Source of the DNA: Alphaproteobacteria bacterium
GTDB taxonomy: Bacteria > Pseudomonadota > Alphaproteobacteria > Elsterales > Elsteraceae
NCBI GenBank assembly: GCA_013298565.1
Contig: JAAFIC010000024.1
Span: 1-39,504 of the forward strand
DNA length: 39,504 nucleotides
Direction: 5' to 3'
The position numbers were made by a program, and so were the translations under genes. Positions within the stretch are counted from its first letter, which is position 1, and every line of letters starts with the position of its first letter. The notes beneath the pieces are model-generated. The model ran no database searches, was not told the DNA's origin, and saw nothing but the letters and a program-made list of their open reading frames with translations. This document shows positions 16,515-23,380 of the stretch, in pieces.

Positions 16515-17003
16515 CTAGAATTTCAGCTTCAGAAAATCGAGCCGCCCGGCCCAGGATGCGCCGCCCTCTAACGTGATCGCCCTCCCGTCCGCCGTGGCGC
16601 CGGGGAGAAAGCTGATAACCAGCGGGTTGCGCGGCAGACCGTCGCCCAAGCGCTCCGGCCACTCGATGAGAATGATCCCGCCGAAAGCATCATCCAACCC
16701 CAACTCGTAGGCATCGCTGGCGTCGCGCAGTCGGTAGAGATCGAAATGGCTAATCAGCCCCGACGGTAGCTCGTAGGCTTGCACCAGCGTAAAGGTGGGG
16801 CTAGGCACCTCTATCGACACCCCCGCGCGGGCTTGAATGAAGGCGCGGGCAAAGGCGCTCTTGCCCATGCCGAGATCGCCGCGCAGGGCAATAACATCCC
16901 CCGGCGCAGCAAGCGCCGCAAGCTCTTGCGCGAGGCGCTGAGTCTCGGTGAGCGAATGGGCTTGAACAGTGAAGGACGTGGCGGTTTGAACGGTAATCTT
17001 CAT
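16515..17003 (-). CDS. tsaE: TsaE, ATPase for tRNA t6A synthesis
   Basis: A 162-residue P-loop ATPase that works with TsaB and TsaD to add threonylcarbamoyl to A37 of ANN-decoding tRNAs. The P-loop GDLGMGKS lies at 42-49 and is followed by the helix AFARAFIQA. VPSPTFTLVQAYE, HFDLYRL and EWPERLG are the usual later family motifs. Length and motif spacing are normal. The start at 17003 lies 53 bp after the stop of an AbrB-like gene; its ribosome site (GGACC) is weak. It heads the tsaE-addB-addA operon. Confidence 0.95.
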   Translation of the reverse strand: MKITVQTATSFTVQAHSLTETQRLAQELAALAAPGDVIALRGDLGMGKSAFARAFIQARAGVSIEVPSPTFTLVQAYELPSGLISHFDLYRLRDASDAYELGLDDAFGGIILIEWPERLGDGLPRNPLVISFLPGATADGRAITLEGGASWAGRLDFLKLKF

Positions 17004-17056
17004 GATAGGTCCAGCCTACGCGAAAACCTAAAGACTGCAAAGATTACGGGGAGGTT

Positions 17057-17305
17057 TTATACTTTACACAGGCTTTCCGCGCCGCGTGGTCGGTCATCAA
17101 AACTCTCATCAGGTAGATTTTCGGGCGTGATCCCGGCCAACAGCGCGTCGAGCGTATAGCGCGGGGGTGCCGGACGCACGGTTAAGCCGTCCAACGTCGC
17201 CTCGACATCGACTGCCGTTCCTTCGTTGAACCCCAACTTGTCCGCTAACGCGCGCGGCACTCGAATCGCGAGGCTGTTGCCCCATTTGGCGACGTCTGTT
17301 CGCAT
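17057..17305 (-). CDS. AbrB/MazE-type antitoxin-like protein, no toxin partner
   Basis: An 82-residue swapped-hairpin DNA-binding protein. The N-terminal half (VAKWGNSLAIRVPRALADKL, GFNEGTAVDV) is the SpoVT-AbrB/MazE fold. The C-terminal tail YTLDALLAGITPENLPDE resembles the toxin-binding tail of MazE antitoxins. A MazF-type toxin would normally overlap or follow, but after this gene there are only 53 bp before tsaE and no toxin-like frame. It is therefore an orphan antitoxin, a solitary regulator, or the survivor of a lost pair. Confidence 0.85.
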   Translation of the reverse strand: MRTDVAKWGNSLAIRVPRALADKLGFNEGTAVDVEATLDGLTVRPAPPRYTLDALLAGITPENLPDESFDDRPRGAESLCKV

Positions 17306-17478
17306 TGATACTGCCCCCTCTGGTTCTAGCCAGAGAGTACGCTTCCCTCGAAAAAGTGTCTACGCCGGATAGACAAGCGATCTCCCCTCAAACCCCCAAT
17401 CCGGGAGGGGTTGCATCGCCGCTGGAGCCGCGCCACTCTGCGGCCTAATAGGCGTGTGACGAGAATGTGAGACGAGTG

Positions 17479-18495
17479 ATGACGGTTAAGACCGACGTAG
17501 TGATTATCGGCGCAGGCCCCGTAGGGCTGTTTGCGGTGTTTGAATGCGGCATGTTGCGCCTCAAGGCCCATGTGATCGACACGCTGGCGGAAGCGGGCGG
17601 GCAATGTACCGCGCTTTATCCTGAAAAGCCGATCTACGATATTCCGGCCCATCCCGCTATTTCCGGCGCGACCCTCATTGATAATCTGATGCAGCAGGCC
17701 GCGCCCTTCACCCCCACTTTTCACTTCGGCGAACAGGTTATGAGCCTAACCCGCACCGAAGCGGATACTTGGAAGATCGTCACCTCAAAAGGCACCGTGC
17801 TTAACGCCCCCGTGGTGATGATCGCGGCAGGCTGCGGCGCGTTCGGCCCCAACCGTCCACCGCTTGACGGGTTGGAAGCCTATGAAGCTAATGGCGGCGT
17901 GCAGTATTTTGTGCAACGGCGCGAAGCCTTTCGCGGCAAGACAGTGGTGATTGCCGGCGGTGGCGATTCGGCAGTTGATTGGGCGATTTCCCTGGCGGAG
18001 GTCGCCGCCCGCGTGCAGGTGGTCCACCGCCGCCCAAAATTCCGCGCCGCCCCGGAAAGTGCCGCCCGCCTCGATCAACTCGCGAAAGACGGCGCGATAG
18101 ACCTGGTTATTCCGTATCAATTGGCCGGGTTGGAGGGCGAGAACGGTACGCTATCGGGCGTCGTGGTGGAAACCCTCGACGGGCAACGCCGCACATCCCG
18201 ATCTGATCACCTGCTGCCCTTCTTCGGGCTTGCTATGACCTTGGGGCCTATTGCCGACTGGGGCCTGAACCTGGAGCGCAACCAAATCGCCGTAACGCAG
18301 GCAACCGCCGCCACGTCCGCGCCCGGCATTTTCGCGATTGGCGATATTGCCACCTACCCCGGCAAGCTGAAACTCATTCTGTCAGGCTTTGCCGAAGCCG
18401 CCTCGGCAGCCCATGCCGCCCACGCCATCGTTCACCCCGGCGAGGTGGTGCATTTCGAGTATTCGACCACGAAAGGCGTGCCGGGGGCAGTGTAA
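17479..18495 (+). CDS. Ferredoxin-NADP reductase, thioredoxin-reductase-like type
   Basis: A flavoprotein of 338 residues that moves electrons between NADPH and ferredoxin. The FAD site VVIIGAGPVGLFAVFE is at the N-terminus, followed by GGQCTALYPEKPIYDIPA, a signature of the TrxR-like ferredoxin reductases of Bacillus YumC type. The NADPH site VVIAGGGDSAVDWA is in the middle, and IFAIGDIATYPGKLKLILSG is the C-terminal FAD-binding motif. The CxxC redox pair of true thioredoxin reductases is absent. The ATG at 17479 is chosen; a GTG 12 bp upstream is possible. A terminator follows. Confidence 0.9.
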   Translation: MTVKTDVVIIGAGPVGLFAVFECGMLRLKAHVIDTLAEAGGQCTALYPEKPIYDIPAHPAISGATLIDNLMQQAAPFTPTFHFGEQVMSLTRTEADTWKIVTSKGTVLNAPVVMIAAGCGAFGPNRPPLDGLEAYEANGGVQYFVQRREAFRGKTVVIAGGGDSAVDWAISLAEVAARVQVVHRRPKFRAAPESAARLDQLAKDGAIDLVIPYQLAGLEGENGTLSGVVVETLDGQRRTSRSDHLLPFFGLAMTLGPIADWGLNLERNQIAVTQATAATSAPGIFAIGDIATYPGKLKLILSGFAEAASAAHAAHAIVHPGEVVHFEYSTTKGVPGAV

Positions 18496-18498
18496 CTA

Positions 18499-18526
18499 AA
18501 AAGGGCGGCAACTGCGCCGCCCTTTT
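18499..18526. terminator. Bidirectional Rho-independent terminator
   Basis: A perfect 11-bp stem (AAAAGGGCGGC at 18499-18509, complement at 18516-18526) has T runs on both strands. It ends the ferredoxin reductase transcript and would also end a minus-strand transcript from the remnant at 18544-18630. Confidence 0.85.
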
Positions 18527-18543
18527 CGTGTCATCCCAAAAAC

Positions 18544-18630
18544 TTACTCGGCAATACCGCCATCGATATCCAGCGCGCCTACCACCATTTCTTTCAGCGT
18601 CCCGAGGCGCTTGCTCGGAAGTAGGTGAAA
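18544..18630 (-). pseudogene. C-terminal remnant of an unidentified gene
   Basis: A minus-strand frame after a TGA reads FHLLPSKRLGTLKEMVVGAL then DIDGGIAE and stops at TAA (18544-18546), 17 bp before a bidirectional terminator. It looks like the last 28 codons of a protein whose front was deleted. I do not recognise the parent. The frame has no start codon near its beginning. Confidence 0.4.
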
Positions 18631-18669
18631 TCATAAAAGACGCGCGCTTTAGGAAGCCGAAACGGCACA

Positions 18670-20085
18670 TCAAAGGCGTTTCGCACTCTCGGTACAGATC
18701 AATCCAACTCGATCCAGCGCCGCGAATACCCTGGCGCTGGGTTCAATCGCGCAGTTGAGCCGTAGAAACTGCCTAAACCCACCCGACGGGGAGAACAGCG
18801 GCCCGGGGCTAACGCTAATATTCTCTCGCGATAACCTGTCCGCCACATCGAGCGCGGAGACCGACACGGGTAGTTCTACCCATAACAAATATCCGGCAGC
18901 AGGGGGTTGGAGCCGTGTTCCTGGCGGAAAAGTTCCCCGCGCCCGCGCAACAATGGCCTCCATAGAGCGGCCAATGCGCTCGCGAAATCGAGCAAGATGC
19001 CGATCATAACCACCATCAGCCATGAAATCGGCCAAAGCTGTCTCCAGCAGGCGCGATCCTCCCAGGCTATCTTGATAGCGTAAGGCCAGCACCCGATCGT
19101 AAAATCGGCCCGGCACAATCCAGCCGATCCTCCATCCCGGTGCGAGAGTTTTGGATATTGAACCGATATGCAGAATTAAGCCGGATTGATCCAATGCCTT
19201 GCAGGGCAAATTAGGGGCGTTGGTTTCCTGAAGATCGCCGTACAAATCATCTTCAATCAGCGGAATCTGAGCACCCTCCAGAAGGGACACAAGCTCTGCC
19301 CGCCGATGGAGTGGCATCACTGCCCCGGTCGGATTCTGGGCGCGGGGAGAGGCGACGACCGCCGCCAGTCGATGTCGGGCACAAATCTGGGCGAGGCTAG
19401 GAACATCAATGCCGGTCACCGGATCGGTCAGGATTTCCAACACACACAAACCCAATTGCTGAGCCAGCAACAGAACGCCGAAATAGCAGGGCGACTCAAC
19501 ACCGATAATATCACCAGGTCGGCAAACAGCTCGCAGCGCAAGGCTAAGAGCTTGGGTGGCACCGGCTGTAACGATGATATTCTCAGGCCCAACGGCGGTC
19601 CCGCCAAGAGCAAAACGGTACGCAAGTTTTGTACGTAGCACCGCATCCCCCGGCGGATAGCTATATCCAATTGCCTGCGTACTCAACCGCCGGGCGACCC
19701 GCTGAAGCGCTTGAGTCAGGGCGGTTTGCGGCATCCAGCTCGCGTCCGGGGTTGCAGCCCCGAAGGGTACTTTTATAGCTTCCCGCTGGGAGAAGAGACG
19801 CAACGCGAGCGCTTCGATGGAAACATCCTGCGGCACCGCAGGCGGTATAATGCGCGTCGGTGCAAGTCCCGATGGCACTTGCGGCGCAACAAAATAGCCG
19901 GAGCGAGGCCGGGCGACGATAAGGCCAGCGCCTTCCAGCACCCGCAGAGCGGCAACCGCCGTCGGCATACTCACCCCTTCTCGCTGCGCAAGGGCGCGAA
20001 CCGAGATGAAGCGCTCGCCAGGCCGTATGGCCTTCATCGTCAAAATATTCCGTAATTTTTCAGCAAGATCGATATACAGCATCAT
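18670..20085 (-). CDS. MocR/PdxR-type regulator (GntR HTH fused to aminotransferase fold)
   Basis: A regulator of about 471 residues. The N-terminal GntR winged helix (FISVRALAQREGVSMPTAVA) is joined to a fold-type I aminotransferase domain. Motifs: YSYPPGDAVLRTKLA, TAGATQALSLAL, PRAQNPTGAVM and SISKTLAPGWRIGW. The last contains the PLP-binding Lys (Lys323 counted from a possible ATG at 20118, Lys312 from 20085). MocR proteins sense PLP or amino compounds and bind repeats next to a divergent target. An ATG at 20118 lies inside a palindrome, so I prefer ATG at 20085; neither has a clear ribosome site. The likely target is the divergent DJ-1-like gene. Confidence 0.9.
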   Translation of the reverse strand: MMLYIDLAEKLRNILTMKAIRPGERFISVRALAQREGVSMPTAVAALRVLEGAGLIVARPRSGYFVAPQVPSGLAPTRIIPPAVPQDVSIEALALRLFSQREAIKVPFGAATPDASWMPQTALTQALQRVARRLSTQAIGYSYPPGDAVLRTKLAYRFALGGTAVGPENIIVTAGATQALSLALRAVCRPGDIIGVESPCYFGVLLLAQQLGLCVLEILTDPVTGIDVPSLAQICARHRLAAVVASPRAQNPTGAVMPLHRRAELVSLLEGAQIPLIEDDLYGDLQETNAPNLPCKALDQSGLILHIGSISKTLAPGWRIGWIVPGRFYDRVLALRYQDSLGGSRLLETALADFMADGGYDRHLARFRERIGRSMEAIVARARGTFPPGTRLQPPAAGYLLWVELPVSVSALDVADRLSRENISVSPGPLFSPSGGFRQFLRLNCAIEPSARVFAALDRVGLICTESAKRL

Positions 20086-20125
20086 CTGTATATATTGATT
20101 TTTGAAGTATCTGTACATACAGATA
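20073..20125. promoter_or_regulatory. Two CTGTA palindromes, likely MocR operators, with promoter
   Basis: Two inverted repeats share CTGTA half-sites: TATACAG-N6-CTGTATA (20073-20092) and TATCTGTA-N2-TACAGATA (20108-20125). A possible plus-strand promoter TTGAAG (20102-20107), 16 bp, TATAGG (20124-20129) embraces the second palindrome. Binding there would cover the promoter of the DJ-1-like gene and the start of the MocR gene. Confidence 0.6.
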
Positions 20126-20177
20126 TAGGGTAAATCGCGCTATAGACAGAGGGCTTCTCCAACCGAAAGGCAACGCG

Positions 20178-20747
20178 ATGAAAGTCTGCTTTCTCACTTT
20201 TGATGGCTTTACGGACGTGGATTTATTTCTGCCGTGGGATTTTATGTGGCGGGTAAAAATTCCTTATGGGGCGAATTACCCCGGCCCCTGGACCCTAAAA
20301 CTCTGCGCCGATACGGAGTTTACCCGCTCCTATTCAGGGGTTGATGTGCGAACCCCAGACACCTTGGAAGATCTTACCGATGCGGATGCCGTCTTCATCG
20401 TGAGTGGCGATGGCAGCCGTCAAAAACTGGCTGATCCCGCCTATATGGCGCGCATTAACCTCGACCCCAGCAAGCAATTGATTGCAGCTATTGACGGCGG
20501 TGTTCTGTTTCTGGCGCACATGGGCTTACTTGACGGAAAATCTGCCACAACCTACCCAACCGTTTTTCCAGAACTGGAAGCCTTTGGGATCAAGACCATC
20601 CGCCAACCCATCGTTGTTCATGGTAATATTGCGACAGGTGGCGGATGCCTATCCACACAGGATTTGTGCCATTGGATTGTAGAGCGGTTAATTAGTAGAG
20701 AGGCTGCTGACAGGGTACATCGCTCATTTCAGCGCGTTGAAAGTTAA
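20178..20747 (+). CDS. DJ-1/PfpI-like protein lacking the nucleophilic cysteine
   Basis: A 189-residue protein of the class I glutamine-amidotransferase-like (DJ-1/PfpI) superfamily. The start VCFLTFDGFTDVDLFLPWDF and the segment AAIDGGVLFLAHMGLLDGKS, then ATTYPTVF, match the InhA-like isonitrile hydratase branch. Members normally have a nucleophile elbow A-x-C-x-G; here the position is Asp106. Unless another residue substitutes, it should not act by a cysteine adduct. It may be a binding protein or sensor, or a hydro-lyase using other residues. AAAGG precedes the ATG. It is divergent from the MocR gene and probably controlled by it. Confidence 0.8.
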   Translation: MKVCFLTFDGFTDVDLFLPWDFMWRVKIPYGANYPGPWTLKLCADTEFTRSYSGVDVRTPDTLEDLTDADAVFIVSGDGSRQKLADPAYMARINLDPSKQLIAAIDGGVLFLAHMGLLDGKSATTYPTVFPELEAFGIKTIRQPIVVHGNIATGGGCLSTQDLCHWIVERLISREAADRVHRSFQRVES

Positions 20748-20757
20748 CGCCCGAACA

Positions 20758-20795
20758 TTCCCTCAGCCGAGGAAACTATCCTCGCGCTGGGGGAA
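20758..20795. terminator. Stem-loop between convergent genes
   Basis: The outer stem TTCCCTCAGC (20758-20767) pairs with GCTGGGGGAA (20786-20795) with one G-U, and an inner stem CGAGGA/TCCTCG closes an AACTA loop. It lies between the DJ-1-like stop and the rpoH stop. No long T run is present, so termination efficiency is uncertain. Confidence 0.55.
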
Positions 20796-20808
20796 GAAGC
20801 GTCAATTT

Positions 20809-21690
20809 CTAAACCGTCAGCAGCTTTTTATCCGTCGCGGCTTCGCGGATCGCCTTTTGCAGCTTCTCGAACGCGCGCACTTCTATTTGGCGCACGCGCT
20901 CCCGGCTAATGCTGTAGAGCTGCGACAAATCTTCCAGGGTTTTCGGCTCTTCGGACAGGCGGCGCGCCACAAGGATGGTGCGCTCGCGCTCGTTCAACTG
21001 TGCCAGCGCGTTATTCAGCAGCACGCGGCGTTTGCTTGATTCATCTTGTTCGGCGAGAGCGATTTCCTGGCTTACGCTGTCATCGACCAGCCAATCTTGC
21101 CACTCGCCGTCGCCATCAATCCGCAGCGGCGCGTTGAGGCTGTGATCCGGCGCGCCGAGGCGGCGGTTCATTTGCACAACATCGTCTTCGCTGACCGCAA
21201 GATCGGTTGCGATTTTCGCCACTTGCTCCGGCGTCATATCGCCATCGTCAATCGCGCGCATTTGGCCTTTCAGCCGTCGCAGATTGAAGAACAGCTTTTT
21301 CTGCGCCGCTGTCGTCCCCATTTTCACGAGGCTCCAGCTATGCAAGATATATTCTTGAATGGCGGCCCGGATCCACCACATAGCGTAGGTCGCGAGGCGA
21401 AACCCCTTGTCGGCATCGAAGCGTTTAACCGCCTGCATCATGCCAACATTACCTTCGGAGATAAGCTCGGAGACAGGTAAACCGTACCCGCGATACCCCA
21501 TCGCGATTTTGGCGACAAGGCGCAAATGGCTCGTAACCATCTTGTGCGCGGCGGTAATATCGCCTTCGTCTTTGAATTTTTTGGCGAGGGAAAATTCATC
21601 CTCGACGGTCAGCATTGGAAATTTTCGGATTTCCGAAAGATACCGGGATAGATTTCCGTCGCTTCCAATCAGCGGCAAGCTTGCGGCCAT
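20809..21690 (-). CDS. rpoH: RNA polymerase sigma-32 (heat-shock sigma factor)
   Basis: A sigma factor of 293 residues that directs RNA polymerase to heat-shock promoters. Region 2 contains SELISEGNVGMMQAVKRFD and ATYAMWWIRAAIQEYIL. The diagnostic RpoH box QKKLFFNLR lies at 130-138, and region 4 holds the LEDLSQLYSISRERVRQIE helix-turn-helix. Length and motif spacing are normal. The ATG at 21690 has AGGAGG 7 bp upstream. A promoter lies about 150 bp upstream, leaving a long leader with a strong hairpin, a setting in which translation control is plausible. rluD upstream is the usual neighbour in alphaproteobacteria. Confidence 0.96.
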   Translation of the reverse strand: MAASLPLIGSDGNLSRYLSEIRKFPMLTVEDEFSLAKKFKDEGDITAAHKMVTSHLRLVAKIAMGYRGYGLPVSELISEGNVGMMQAVKRFDADKGFRLATYAMWWIRAAIQEYILHSWSLVKMGTTAAQKKLFFNLRRLKGQMRAIDDGDMTPEQVAKIATDLAVSEDDVVQMNRRLGAPDHSLNAPLRIDGDGEWQDWLVDDSVSQEIALAEQDESSKRRVLLNNALAQLNERERTILVARRLSEEPKTLEDLSQLYSISRERVRQIEVRAFEKLQKAIREAATDKKLLTV

Positions 21691-21718
21691 TATGAACCCT
21701 CCTGTGGCGTTCGTTTAT

Positions 21719-21733
21719 GGGGGGACTCCCCCC
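21719..21733 (-). promoter_or_regulatory. G6/C6 hairpin in the rpoH leader
   Basis: Six G and six C separated by three bases form a very stable mini-hairpin about 16 nt before the ribosome site. It may affect rpoH mRNA decay or ribosome loading. It is too stable to be a simple melting thermosensor. Confidence 0.4.
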
Positions 21734-21836
21734 TAGGCAGACTCCTGGTCCGAGTTCGGCACCCACGTCTGCGGTGCGGTGACGCTATCCCCCAAAAAAG
21801 GCGAGATAATGTCGGGTTGTCCCCTCGGATGTTCAG

Positions 21837-21864
21837 ACCATATCGCACCTTAACAGTGTTTCAA
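21837..21864 (-). promoter_or_regulatory. rpoH: Likely rpoH promoter
   Basis: On the minus strand TTGAAA (21859-21864), a 16-bp spacer and TATGGT (21837-21842) make a fair sigma-70 promoter. The -35 sits in CTTGAAA, which also fits the sigma-32 -35 element. The leader would be about 140 nt. Confidence 0.5.
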
Positions 21865-21924
21865 GCGCTATTTTTGGTCGGGCAACCGCTTAACGCGATT
21901 ACCCTCATTATTTTGGTCCCTCAA

Positions 21925-21991
21925 GCGCCGGGCGGATCACATCCGTGATCCTTGGCTTCGCGCCCACAAGGGCGCGGGCGCTCAATGCGCC
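21925..21991. repeat. Mosaic hairpin repeat, copy A
   Basis: After CGCCGGGCGG come three hairpins: GGATCAC-ATCC-GTGATCC (21934-21951), CGCGCCC-ACAA-GGGCGCG (21959-21976) and GGCGC-TCAAT-GCGCC (21977-21991), with TTGGC after the first. The first and third loops, the opening decamer and the spacer recur at 26967-27013 with different stem sequences. Together with the rpoH promoter and leader this accounts for the gene-free stretch 21691-22027. Confidence 0.7.
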
Positions 21992-22027
21992 AGTCGCTTC
22001 GCTGGGGGACGATCCGTCGATGACGGC

Positions 22028-23077
22028 TCATCCCTGCTCTAAAAAGGTCTCCAAAGCGGCAAGATCGGGCGGCAGGGCGCTTTCAAACAGCATATGCTCG
22101 CCACTAACCGGGTGAATAAACCCCAAAGCCGCTGCGTGCAGCGCTTGGCGCTGCCATCCCTTAACGGTGGCCGCGATTTGATCCCAGCGTGTTAGGGCCG
22201 AAGATCTTTGCACACCGCGCAAGGACGACAAGGATTGCTTCGACGGCTGGCCATAGACCGGATCGCCCAACAACGGGTGGCCGCGCTGGGTAAGGTGAAC
22301 GCGGATTTGGTGCGTCCGCCCTGTTTCCAAACGGCAGGCCAGTTGCGTTACCAGCGTTACATCGGGCACGCCATAGCGCGCGAGGGTTTTGTAATAGGTA
22401 ACGGCAGGCTTGCCCTTGGCAGTGATTGCCATGCGTTTCCGGTCGTTCGGGTGGCGACCTATTGCGCCGTCAATCCGGTCTTCCAGCGGCACCGGCCCGC
22501 CCCACACGAAAGCGCGGTAGGTGCGGTCCACCGAATGATCGGCAAACTGCGCCGACAGATGCGCGTGCGCGGTGTCGGTTTTCGCCGCGACCAGAATGCC
22601 ACTGGTCTCCTTATCAATGCGATGAACAATCCCTGGCCGCGCCACACCGCCAATGCCGGTCAGGCTATCGCCGCAGTGATAGAGTAGCGCGTTCACCAGC
22701 GTGCCGTCCGGGTTGCCGGGCGCGGGGTGAACGACCAATCCAGCGGGTTTGTTAATAACGATAAGGCTGGCATCTTCATACAGAATCGTTAGCGGAATAT
22801 CCTGGGGCACCGGAGTGGCGGATTCCGCCTCCGGTAAGTGCAGAACGAAGATCTGCCCTAGTTTGACCCGGCCCGAAGGCTCCGTTACTGTCTGCCCGGA
22901 AGCGGTGTCGTCGTCATCGCCTTCATCGGGAAGCTCTGGCAAGAGCTGAAGCTGGCCCGCTTCGATGAGGGCTTTGAGGCGCGAGCGCGACAAATCGGGC
23001 AGCAGGCTTGCCAAAGCACGGTCCAGCCGTTCGCCCGCCAGTTCCTCCGGGATAACGAGGATCGGGGTGGACGTCAT
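22028..23077 (-). CDS. rluD: RluD-type 23S rRNA pseudouridine synthase
   Basis: A 349-residue pseudouridine synthase of the RluA family, expected to modify U1911, U1915 and U1917 in helix 69 of 23S rRNA. An N-terminal S4 RNA-binding domain (about 13-80) is interrupted by an acidic insert DEGDDDD near 51-57. The catalytic motif HRIDKETSG contains Asp155. RTYRAFVWG, RLETGRTHQIRVHL and HPLLGDPVYG are the other family signatures. About 30 extra residues follow YGQPSK before ALHAAALGF. It is divergent from a small membrane-protein gene. It could be another RluA/C/D member, but the rpoH neighbourhood supports RluD. Confidence 0.92.
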   Translation of the reverse strand: MTSTPILVIPEELAGERLDRALASLLPDLSRSRLKALIEAGQLQLLPELPDEGDDDDTASGQTVTEPSGRVKLGQIFVLHLPEAESATPVPQDIPLTILYEDASLIVINKPAGLVVHPAPGNPDGTLVNALLYHCGDSLTGIGGVARPGIVHRIDKETSGILVAAKTDTAHAHLSAQFADHSVDRTYRAFVWGGPVPLEDRIDGAIGRHPNDRKRMAITAKGKPAVTYYKTLARYGVPDVTLVTQLACRLETGRTHQIRVHLTQRGHPLLGDPVYGQPSKQSLSSLRGVQRSSALTRWDQIAATVKGWQRQALHAAALGFIHPVSGEHMLFESALPPDLAALETFLEQG

Positions 23078-23098
23078 GGCAGCACAGAGGAGAGAGGG

Positions 23099-23380
23099 GT
23101 GGCAGCGTTGAAGGCTCTGGTCATTGGAATGGGGATTCTCATTATCGTGGGCGTCGTGGTGCTCTTCGCCACCTTAGCCTCTCGCATGGGCGGGAATAAA
23201 CAGGCTTGGGAGAGCCGCGTTGCTTTGCCAGACGGTTTTGGCCTCGTGGGGGTTGCTGGCACGCAGGATCGCGTGATCTTGCACACGCGCGGCCCGAAGG
23301 GGGAAGCGGTGCTGCTCACCCTCGATCCCGCCACGGGCAAAACCCTAGGCCGCGTTGTTATCGAAGGCGCCGCGCCATGA
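23099..23380 (+). CDS. Small single-pass membrane protein (DUF6476-like)
   Basis: A 93-residue protein with an N-terminal transmembrane helix (about residues 5-27, LVIGMGILIIVGVVVLFATL) and a short globular part with a beta-propeller-blade-like RVILHTRG...LLTLDPATGKTLG pattern. It resembles the small alphaproteobacterial family I know as DUF6476, of unknown role. It starts with GTG at 23099 behind GAGGAGAGAGG, and its TGA overlaps the ATG of the aldolase by 4 bp (ATGA), so the two are cotranslated. Confidence 0.75.
   Translation: MAALKALVIGMGILIIVGVVVLFATLASRMGGNKQAWESRVALPDGFGLVGVAGTQDRVILHTRGPKGEAVLLTLDPATGKTLGRVVIEGAAP

Noticed and set aside
17004-17056. A toxin gene paired with the MazE-like protein
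   Set aside because: The gap is only 53 bp and neither strand around it encodes a MazF- or PIN-like protein.
23206-23376. Longer start for the threonine aldolase
   Set aside because: It would run through the upstream small membrane-protein gene in another frame; ATG at 23377 fits the family start.
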